Of a stretch of DNA of 64,000 bases, positions 33,441-43,181 are shown in pieces. The position numbers and the translations under genes are program-made. The DNA lies in the NCBI GenBank assembly GCA_027563935.2, contig CM050449.1, forward strand, positions 75,760,556 to 75,824,555, written 5' to 3'. The stretch is from Costus lasius (taxonomy: Eukaryota; Streptophyta; Magnoliopsida; Zingiberales; Costaceae). Position 1 is the first letter of the stretch; the number at the start of each line of letters is the position of its first letter. Below the pieces are notes generated by a model, which searched no databases, was not told the origin of the DNA, and saw only the letters and a program-made list of their open reading frames with translations.

Positions 33441-35671
33441 TTAGCTTGACCATTTTGCACTCAGATTTGATCTTGGTTCGTCGAGGTAAAAGCTCTCCTT
33501 TTCTTCAATCAGTTCTTCTTGATAATAGTGTTTCAATCTTTGTCCATTAACTTTAAATTCGCCTGTATCTTTACTCCATATGTCCACAGCTCCGTAGGGA
33601 TAAATTTTCTTCACCTGAAAAGGTCCGGACCATCGAGATTTAAGTTTTCTAGGAAAAAGTCTCAATCTAGAATTGAATAAAAGAACAAAGTCACCTGGTT
33701 GGAAATCTCTCCTAAAAATATGTTGATCGTGCCATCTTTTTGTGCTCTCCTTGTAAATTTTTGCATTCTCATACGCAGAGAGTCTAATTTCATATAGCTC
33801 ATTTAACTGTAATCTCCGTTTTTCTCCCGCACTCTTCAGGTCAAAATTCAGCATCTTGATTGCCTATTATGCTTTATGCTCAAGTTCTACACGCAAATGA
33901 CATGATTTTCCATAAATCAATTGAAATGGAGACATTCCTATTGGTGTTTTGGAAGTAGTCCGGTATGCCCACAAGGCATCATCATGTTTGAATGCCCAAT
34001 CTTTCCTAGTGCGTGACACTGTCTTCTCTGAAATTCCCTTGATTTCTCTGTTTGATATCTCCACTTGTCCAATTGTTTTGAGGATGATAAGGTGTTGCCA
34101 CTCTATGATTCACCCCATATTTTCTAAGTAAGGCTGAAAATTTGTGTTCTATGAAATGCGAGCCGCCATCACTGATTACTACCCGTGGGGTCCCATACCG
34201 TGGAAATATGATCTTTTTAAAAAATTTAGCAACAACTCTTGAATCATTGGTAGGTGAAGCAAGAGCTTCAACCCATTTTGAAACATAGTCAACTGCTACC
34301 ATAATGTACTTGTTACCTCCTGAAGATGGGAAATGTCCCATAAAGTCTATCCCCCAAACATCAAATATTTCAACTTCAAGAATGTTGAACAGTGGCATCT
34401 CGTGTCTTCTGCTGATGTTCCCCGTTCTTTGACATCTATCACAAGATAACACAAAGTTTCTAGCATCCTTGAAAATGGTGGGCCAATAAAATCCTGATTG
34501 TAACACTTTATAAACAGTCTTTTCAGTACTAGCATGACCGCCATAAGAGGATCCATGACATTGGCATAATATATCTGTGATCTCTTCTTCAGGCACACAT
34601 CGTATATAAATACCGTTTCTACATCTTCTTAACACATAAGGCTCATCCCAAAAATAGTGTTTTGCCTCAGCCAAGAATTTCTTCCTTTTTTGGTAGTTCA
34701 AATCAGGAGGAAAAACATTAGCAACAAGGTAATTCACTATGTCAGCATACCACGGGGCTCTGATCTGTTCAATGTTTAAGAGCTATTCTTCGGGGAAGGA
34801 ATCATTGATTTCATCGTGCTTTTCAGTATCCACCATTATCCTTGAAAGATGATCTGGAACAAAGTTCTCTGATCCCTTTTTATCTTTAATTTCCAAATCA
34901 AATTCTTGTAAAAGTAATATCCATCTGAGCAATCGTGGTTTGCTGTCTTTTTTCTGCATTAAGTATTTCACAGCTGCTTGGCCTGTGTATACCACCACTT
35001 TGGAGTTAATCAAGTATGATCTAAATTTGTCAAAAGCAAATACAATAGCCAAAAGTTCCTTTTCAGTGGTAGTGTAATTCCTTTGTGTTTCATCCAAGGT
35101 CCTGCTAGCATAATGGATAACATATGGCTTTTTATCCTTCCTTTGCTGTAAAACTGCTCCAATTGCATAATCACTAGCATCGCACATGAGTTCAAAAGGT
35201 AAATCCCAATCTGGGGGCTGAATGATAGGTGCTAAGACCAAAGCCTTCTTCAATTCTTGAAAAGCAGATAAACAACTTTCATCAAAAGAAAATTTTACAT
35301 CTTTACAAAGTAAATTTGTAAGAGGTCTAGCAAGTTTAGATAAATACTTGATGAATCGTTAGTAGAATCCTGCATGTCCTAGGAAACTTCGGATCTCCTT
35401 CATAGTTATGGGTGGTTCCAATTTCTCTATCACCTCAATTTTTGCCTTGTCAACTTCAATTCCTCTCTCTGAGATTAAGTGTCCCAAAACTATACCTTGC
35501 TTAACCATGAAATGACATTTTTCCCAATTAAGAACAAGGTTAGTTTCCTCGCATCTCTGCAATACCCAAGATAAATTAGCTAAACACACATCAAAAGAAG
35601 AGCCATACACAGAAAAATCATCCATAAAGACATCCATAAAATCTTCAATAAAATCAGAAAAAATAGTCATC
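33441..35671 (-). pseudogene. Athila/Tat-like pol: second half of RT, RNase H, integrase
   Basis: RT begins abruptly at GMMTIFSDF and carries VFMDDFSVYG. RNase H has [13 protein letters not shown], but the second acidic motif reads [10 protein letters not shown] where YTDHAALKYL is usual. Integrase has a [11 protein letters not shown]...CDRCQRTG finger, [12 protein letters not shown] and [10 protein letters not shown] one-base shift follows near 34064, just before the catalytic Glu segment, then [16 protein letters not shown] at the C-terminus. In-frame stops: 35359-35361, 34783-34785 and a TAA-TAG pair at 33864-33869. The N-terminal half of RT is missing here; an equivalent N-terminal piece lies at 60129-60531. 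Normal role: reverse transcription and integration. Confidence 0.9.
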
Positions 35672-36260
35672 ATGCCTCTCTGGCAATTTCTCCCTCGATA
35701 CTGGATAAATGTTCCTCCTTCCACATTGAGCATCTTCTCCTCTTAAAGACGAGTCCGGAACATCTTTCGGATTTCTATTTGGAGCTCTGGATCAAAAGTT
35801 ATGGCCCTCGCAAGTTTCGGGCCCGTAAGAGTCGCGCGACCAGGTGCAAATTACGGCCGTAAAATAAATTACGCAGTACCGTAAAATCAACTGAACTTTC
35901 TGGTCGGAAATTGCTCTAAATTACGGCCTGTGTTATTTTTTACGGCACTGCCATAATTTTGGGCAGAAATTACACTCGTAATATCCATTACACCCGGGGT
36001 GTATTTTTCAAACTCACTCCGATTTGCATGAAAATTGGTGGGCAGCTTCGTTTCGACGTCCTGAATCCATTCGTGCGCTCAAATCCTTCAAAATCCATCA
36101 AAATATGACACTTTTATCTAAAATTCATGAAAAATAAGAAATTCTGTAGATTCCGTAATATTTAGCAAATAATGCTTAAAAAACAAGCAAAAGTTAATAA
36201 ATATGACACGAAAAGAAATATAAAATGACATGAAATTTACTATAAATTTTGGTGTCATCA
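35672..36260 (-). repeat. truncated 3' LTR of the pol-less element
   Basis: Matches 59540-60128 closely. It breaks at GCATGATGAC, where the RT half of the outer element begins. Contains a short palindrome array (35840-36010). Confidence 0.78.
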
Positions 36261-38737
36261 AATACATAAGGCTCAAACTTTACTTGTCCTCAAGCAAAAA
36301 TCAAAAATTGATCATAAGAATAATCTTTTCATGCTCAATAAATTTCTAAAATACAACCCATCAATGAAAAATTCCACCAATTGATTTACAAAACTTCAAA
36401 TAAACATATTATCCGTAGAACTCAACCCTCTAGATCCACAATTCAATTAAATAAAACTTTGCAACTTGTATAATAAATAGAATTTTCAATCTCATAATTT
36501 CACCCAGTTTTCAGTTCAAATCTAACATGCTTTTGTTTACAGGAATTAGGTTTCCAAGATCTTTTTCCACACATGATTTTTTTTTATTTTGTTTGTTTTT
36601 GTGAAGATGGCATGTACCCACTTAGATACACACTTTTTATTTTTGACTTCAACTGTTGTCTTCGATACCACTGTTAATTTTACATAGTGCCAAGTAGAGG
36701 AGTCTTATTATTTTTCACTCTCATTATTTTTCATGCATAGACTTCAACCTATCTCTTAGGTACCACTGTCAATTTTACATAGTGCCAACTAGGGGAGTCT
36801 CTCACTATTTTTATGGATCTTGGCTTCTTATTTCCCAACAAATAGCAAAATAAACTAAACATCTACTAGGTTGATCAATTGACATCAATTCAATAATCAT
36901 ACTCATATACTCATTTTATTCAAAAGGAATAGCTTCACCTTTAGATCTTATTCTCAAATAACACATCTACCCAAAATTTCATGCATCAACCAATGTCAAA
37001 TTTCAAAAATAGTTATGCACTGAAGAAATAAATCTAACATGATAGGGTTTTTCTCTAATCACAAGTATAAATACTCACATCATCAAGGAAGACATTTTAT
37101 CAATAGAAATTTTATCAATAAATCATGCTATCATATGGTAGAAAGTGGATCATATGTTTTCATCAATTTTAACAACAAATTTGAATAATATCATCATCAA
37201 AACAATGAGTTCCATATATCCATAAAACCATTTTTCAAGAGAAAACCAAATAGTAGTATAAATATGATAAAGCCAAAGATGCACTATAAGAAATAGTCAT
37301 TAATAAGAGAGTGCAAGTGATACTCACAAAACTAAATAGATCATGCTCAATCATTGTCAGGCCAATGCAGTTGGGTCCAAAGATATGCCTTTTAAAAATT
37401 TCCTGCAAAATTTAAGGTACATAAGGCTCACATAAGGCTCTGATCAAAAACAGTCTCAAAAAAATAATAATGATAAAAAATAATCTCAAGAGAGGATCAG
37501 AGATGTCGCCGAAAGTTTGAAGAGGATGCCGGTGGAAAGTGTTGAGCAGGCAAGAAGTAGAGGGTGAACATAGGCTAGCTGAAAAGCTGCTATCAATGAT
37601 GATGCCGATAGTAGAGTGAGCAATCTCTAGTGGTCTACTAGAGATCACAGTCCTGGAGGTGAGATCGTCGGGCTATGTAAGAGATAATACTACAAAAATA
37701 GAAAATCAGTCACTAATGAATATTCTACTGCATAAATAAAATAAATAGAATAAGAGGTAGTAGAAGAAGTAAGAGTTTGCATATGGTATGATCCAGTGTC
37801 GACGGCTGGAAATAGTGATGTCAGAGGCAGATGCAGTGGTAGCTAGAGCTGGATGCAGATCTGGAGAAGAAGCTATAACAGGTAGGAAGCAAATCAAGGC
37901 AGTTTTTGAATTTTTTTATGAAAAGTAGCCATACCCAAGAATAAGATTTAATGATCCAAACAGAAAAAAAGACAAAACATGAAGTAGAATAAAACTTGAT
38001 CTTTCCAGGTATGTGAAAAATAAAGGATCAAAATCTTTCAGGAATTTAGGGTATTAGCAGAAAGAAGGCTACTCAGATTAAAAACTGCACAAACTGCACA
38101 AAAGTTAATCAAATTCGAAAAATTGGCATGTGTTTCAGAATGATCAACTTTAAAATTCTGCAAAAATATCCAAATTATAGACAAAGATGAGTACTTCCAT
38201 TTCATGCGAAAAATAAAAAATTTTTGTAACCCAGTTTCTTAAAATCAAAGCGAGAAAACACCTACTCAGATAAGGAGACTGTAGTTTAAAAATACGGTAC
38301 CGTAATGTTCTTTACGGCAGTGCCGTAATTTGCAAAGAACTCTCGGGTTAAAATCAGACCAAAAATATGGTACCGTAAGGAAGATTACGGTACTGCCGTA
38401 AAAATAAAAAATTTTCGGATCGAAAGCAGTCGAAATTACGGCACGTGAAGTAAAAAACGGTCAAGAAATACGGTACTGTAAAAGAAATACGGTACATTAC
38501 GGTACCGCCGTAAAATACAAAAAACTCTCGGGAGAAGAAATCAACATAGATTACGTGCGTAAAATAGATTACGGCAGTGCCGTATTTGGTGCAAAATTTG
38601 ATTTTCCCTGAAAAATAAAAGAAAAATTAATTCTAAAAATAAACTAAAATAAAAGATACTAAACTGAGACAAAAGTGCTTGGGTTGCCTCCCAAGAAGCG
38701 CTAATTTTAGGTCCATAGCTTGACCAAAAATCAAACA
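36261..38737 (-). other. 3' UTR of the pol-less element
   Basis: Same landmarks as 31885-33440: GCTTGAGGACAAG near the LTR, a duplicated ATAGTGCCAA-TAGGGGAGTCT block (36690 and 36780), the palindrome array at 38290-38590 and the GCTTGGG-TTGCCTCCCAAG hairpin at 38678-38700. A segment around 37400-38200 has no counterpart in the other 3' UTR. No recognisable gene. Confidence 0.6.
38290..38590. repeat. palindrome array, copy 4 (3' UTR, best preserved)
   Basis: AATACGGTACCGTAATG then TTACGGCAGTGCCGTAA, repeated with CTCTCGGG spacers about four times in 300 bp. Confidence 0.8.
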
Positions 38738-39645
38738 TCATGGTGAAGCAGGTGAATCAGTTCCAAAATATAAAGGATATAATTTTCTGCATTTCCTTTT
38801 TCCAAACAGTTTAGCCACAAATCCAGATATCCAAAATTTCACATAAATCATGATTAATGTGGCTTTCTCAAATTTGCAGAAATTAAAATTCTCAGAGTCA
38901 ATCAAAGTAATCTTTATGATCTTCCTATGCTTATCAAAAAGTAAAATCATAAGTCCTTTCTTCAAATTAATACTTTCAATGGTAATAACAAAAGGACCTA
39001 AATTAAAAGATTCAAGTATTGGATCATCAAAATAATGTCTATGTCTTTCATTAGATTCCTCGATAAAGCACAAATTTTCAAATAGAACAAAATTTTTAAC
39101 AATAGCTTTGGGCAAAACATCAAAGTGAGATTCATTCAAATCCTTTTCAAGTTCCTCATGTTTGTCATCAAATAATCTATCAATATCAAAATTATCAACA
39201 AAATCAAGATGAGACTCTACAAAATCGATTTTCTCATGCTTCCCCACAAATAATTCATTATTAGAAGAATCAAAATCAGAATCAAAAGAATTAATAGAAT
39301 CAGAGTTGACCACAAGAGATTTATCATTAATTTCACCAAAATCAAAGTGGGGCTCATCAATGTCTATAATTTTGGAACCTTCATCATGCTCATCAAATGT
39401 AACCATAAATAAATTTACATCAAAATCAGAATTATCATCAAAAGAAGGTTTTTCAATTTCAATTTTCTCAACCTTTTCCTCAAATAAATTATTAGATAAA
39501 TCAATATCAAAATTATCAACAACATAGTGAGATTCATTAAAGTTCACATAAGGCTCAATCTCAAAATAATCATAATCACAGGGGGATTTTTCTAGTTCAA
39601 GTTCCTTACTATCAAATTCAAATGGTGGTTCAGAAACATGATCAT
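38738..39645 (-). pseudogene. acidic ORF of the pol-less element, C-terminal part
   Basis: An open frame of about 300 codons rich in Asp, Glu, Ser, Phe and Asn, with repeated ESHFD / EKIEIEKP / FDIDxLF-type blocks. A basic C-terminal stretch contains FGKRKCRKLYPLYFG. It is open right up to the C3 insertion site and continues in the same frame at 48785 on the other side, so C3 split one gene. It ends just before the 3' UTR hairpin, where pol ends in the related element. I do not recognise the protein; no protease, RT or integrase motif is present. It may be a structural or RNA-binding protein of a parasitic element. Confidence 0.6.
39641..39645 (+). repeat. target-site duplication of C3, left
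   Basis: ATCAT, repeated exactly at 48780-48784. Confidence 0.93.
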
Positions 39646-41341
39646 TGTTGGGGTATGCCCTTAAGGCTAATGTTTGAGGCCTTGGGATTGTAAAAGTATC
39701 ATGTAATAAACTCTTATGTTTATAAAAGGCATGGTTATTATTCAGGTTGTTACCTTGTCTGCTGTAATAAGTGTACTTCTGAATAATGTCTCAAAGCTGT
39801 TCAGCTAGGCTGACATGCTATATGTCCTTAGTCGAGATATCTTGGTGAACCTGAGACAGCCTTGATATGATTGAGACTAATATGTGTGCTGATCTTATAG
39901 GATGCTTCGAGCATGGAATAAGATGTAGACTCATGGGTACATTGGATGTACTGGACAGACCCTACTAGGATATTCAATTGCTTGTCACAATGTGAATATT
40001 CCTTGATTGCAACAAGTGGCACATGTCCTCTGACTTGAGATCACTTGTGTTTCTAAATGATGACTGTCATTGTTTTGAGGTAGTTCAATATCATTTGAAA
40101 GATAATGATCATAGACTATCTTGGATAATGATCATGAGTCAGGTTAGGACACTAGTGATAGACATAGGATTGTCGTCTCCTTGTTTAAGGAGTGTGGTGT
40201 TCTAAGGGGCCCCCTTATGAGATGATAGAGATAGTGTATGGCCATACCCAGATGACTATGTGCATCTGATCTAATCATGCTCAACATATTGGAATTACAG
40301 GCTTGGCACGCTTGTCCAATAAGAACATCCAGTGGCAAAGGACACATGTATGCCTCGTGAGTTTGATTCACACTTGTGCTATGGTTTGGGAGAAGTCTTG
40401 GAAGACTCTTTCCTTTATATCGGGAGACAGTGATGTGTTGCTAGATACCCCTCACTGGTCGTGATAACGTAAGTTATCGATACCGACATTTAAAGGAAAC
40501 CCTCAGGGTCGCACAATTTGATGATATGGCTTACTTGAGTCAGATCGTATGGACTGGATTCTTTGAGTTCAGATTAAAGGGGATTTAATCTCTGATTGTA
40601 AGTGAGATCTGGTCTGATCATGTTTGATTGATTAGGGCTTGAGATCGGTAAGCTTCGATCGAGAGAAATGATGCTAGATCGGGGAGATCAGGGGCATCAG
40701 GAGATGAGTGGTTAGATCGTGAGCCTTAGGGTTCAATTTGGTCTAGACCAAGTGGCTTGAGCTATTTCGGTTTGGTTTGATGAACCAAATTCGATTGGAC
40801 GATTTGGCTTGAACCGGTTCACAAATGTGAACGCTTGGTTCAATGCCAATAGGCGTTTTTGGTTTGTCTTGAGCGCATGGCTTGATTGTCTTCCATTTAT
40901 GGAATGTCATCAAAGCCGGTTTTGCTTAAACGCCAAAACGCTTAAGCGTTGGTCTCTTGACGACAACGCCTTGATCCTTTTCGTTGGGTGGTTGACGAAA
41001 GAGGAAGACAAGGAAAAGGAGCTCTCGGCCATAGGGATTCATCTAATCACCCCCTTTCCATTCGACAAGATAGCTTGGGTGCCTTGCTAGCACAAGGGAC
41101 GTCAAGGAAGTGAGCATCTTCATCTTGTGTGTGGACTTGTGGAGGAGACCTAACTTGTTCTCTTCTTCCAAGCCGAATTCCAAGCCTATGGCGTTGGTAT
41201 GAATCTCCCCTTGTTCTTATCAATCTATGATAGTTGAACATATGGCATGCAAAAGATCTTGAAACCCTTGCTTCCGCTTGCATAAATTTCATTTGCGCCA
41301 TGATTAGGGTTTTTGCCCCCCTCTCGAAAGGGGTTCCAACA
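39646..41341 (+). repeat. 5' LTR of C3
   Basis: TGTTGGGGTATGCC to GGTTCCAACA, with inverted TGTTGG/CCAACA ends. The TATA-like motif is at 40414-40421. GATAAC-GTAA-GTTATC is at 40463-40478. Confidence 0.96.
41188..41196 (+). CDS. predicted first coding exon of gag in the LTR (C3)
   Basis: ATGGCGTTG followed by GTATGA. Joining to 43161 gives an in-frame ten-codon extension before the Met at 43182. Splicing is inferred. Confidence 0.5.
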
Positions 41342-41343
41342 AT

Positions 41344-41355
41344 TGGTATCAGAGC
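41344..41355 (+). other. primer binding site of C3
   Basis: TGGTATCAGAGC, full complement of the initiator-Met tRNA 3' end, two bases after the LTR. Confidence 0.92.
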
Positions 41356-42641
41356 CGTCTATGCATGCTATTATGTTTGCTGATGTGATCCATGTTTACA
41401 TTTATGCTTAGATCTATGGTTGGTTACATGCGCAAGCTCATGAAAAATTTATGATGCGAAAACTTCATGCATGATGTTTGTTGTTCTAAGCCGCATGTAT
41501 AGGTGCTTGTTGTTTGTTGTTGTCAAAGTTGCGCTCCCCCTTGAAGGGGACTCTACAAGTGTTGTTGTTGGCGCATGTTTGATTGGCGCTTCTTACATGT
41601 TGTTTTTGACAAAACAAAACATCTTGCGCGCCCATGAATTAGATCTAAGTTGCACCTATTGTAAACCCTTAGACGGGTTGATGGGGTTGAAAGCATCCTC
41701 TATGTTAGATCAAACTAGTCTGATCAGACCATCTGACAGCCTAGATGGATCGACCAGATGGCACCTGTGCGCAAGCACGAGGTGGCTATAGGTCGATTGC
41801 ATCACAGGCGTGTAGCGAGGTCTGGTTGAGACAACCAGTGAACACACATGAGTTAGGCCCGGGGTCACACCTGCTTGCCAGAACTCATGTTGGTGGTTCA
41901 GCCCGTGGCGCATGCATGGTTGACCATCGGGTCAACGCGAGTCAGTTAGGACTTGGTGCATGCAAGGGCAAGGATCTAACTAGACTTGATGAGTGGATCC
42001 CCATCAATGGACCGTTGTAAGGTTATAGGGCTCATAAGGAAATTAAAATTGATGCCATGGGGTTTTTCAAAAATTTTAATTTCATGAATGGATCACATGT
42101 TGATTGATGCCTATGCTTGTTTATTTAATCTTATGTGGGTTGCCCTATTGTGTGCTGTGCTGGGGCCTGCGTGCCTGGATTTAAAATTGTAAATTAATTT
42201 GTGATCTGCGAATCACATTGTACTTAATTTATAATATGTAATTGACCTGCGAGTCAATCTTGTCTAGATAGATCAAATTGTATTTGATTAGACAGGAGCA
42301 CAAAGGCACACATCCCAAGGGGCATTCAGCTGGTGGCGCACCTGAGGTGCTCTAGGAGCTAGAGCCCTGGGTTGGACCAGATGAGATGCAAAAGGAGCTC
42401 AAGTGAAGACTTAAGTAAAATTAAGGTCTTACTTAGGGTTCATGGGCATTTACCACATAAGATCAACATGCTTTCTATTTATTGCTTTTATAATTAGAAA
42501 TGCATGTGTTTATCTTCTGCTATCACCATAGGACTTGCATGATAGTCAAGAAGATAAAAAGACCGTTAAAATCCAACGCTAATATATCAAGCTCGTAAGC
42601 CTTCTGACGCGAAACCTCACCGTTCTGACTATCGTTGGAGC

Positions 42642-42880
42642 CGTGTTGTACCCACTCAGTGGGCACGTCCATCTATCTTCAGACGGTGCGGGATTACACC
42701 TGCGTGTTACAGAGTAGGGATTTATCCCTTCTCGTTGCTCAGCATAGCACGTGGTGGTCCAGGGAGTAGGTCGGGTCAGCTTGACCATGTAGGCTACATA
42801 TGTGGCGCATATGGTAGCACATGGAGGCAGCCATCTGTGGGATCAGAGACTGTGTTGTACCAACTCAGTTGGCACAGTCT
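42642..42880 (+). other. twin leader hairpins A and B (C3)
   Basis: A: 42642-42667, CGTG/CACG outer stem, CCCA/TGGG inner stem. B: 42847-42880, AGACTGTG/CACAGTCT outer stem, CCAA/TTGG inner stem. Both have a TTGTA bulge and CTCAG loop. Confidence 0.6.
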
Positions 42881-43181
42881 GCTGGATTGCCCAGATGAAG
42901 GGGAATCGCACGGGCTGGCGATTGGCAGGGACTGCCTACCAGAAATTAGTGCTTGTCCTCTCTGTGCATCTTATCTCGCCTGAGCGGGACGCGGAGACCA
43001 AGTATGAAATCTGGATCCCATCTCACTAAAAGAGTTTTACTCTTTCGGACTGTTTTACTGGATTTTTCAGTCAGATAAAATAGTGAGAAAAGAATCTTTC
43101 TTAAGTCCTGGATTGATTCTATACATTGATACTGACCTTGCTGTTCTTGCATTGTTGTAGATTCCTGCAGCAACGAACACC

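Larger units (their letters stand above)
41197..43160 (+). other. predicted 1964-bp leader intron (C3)
   Basis: GTATGA donor. At the end, TACTGAC as branch point, a T-rich tract and GTTGTAG acceptor. It removes the primer site (41344) and hairpins A and B. Confidence 0.55.

Noticed and set aside
37412..37897. Short hydrophobic frames in the 3' UTR of the pol-less element
   Set aside because: Composition follows local AT-richness, no start context or homologous frame in the related 3' UTR.
38290..38590. CRISPR-like appearance of regularly spaced short repeats
   Set aside because: The repeats are degenerate palindromes in a plant retrotransposon, spacers are themselves related, and no cas gene or bacterial context exists.
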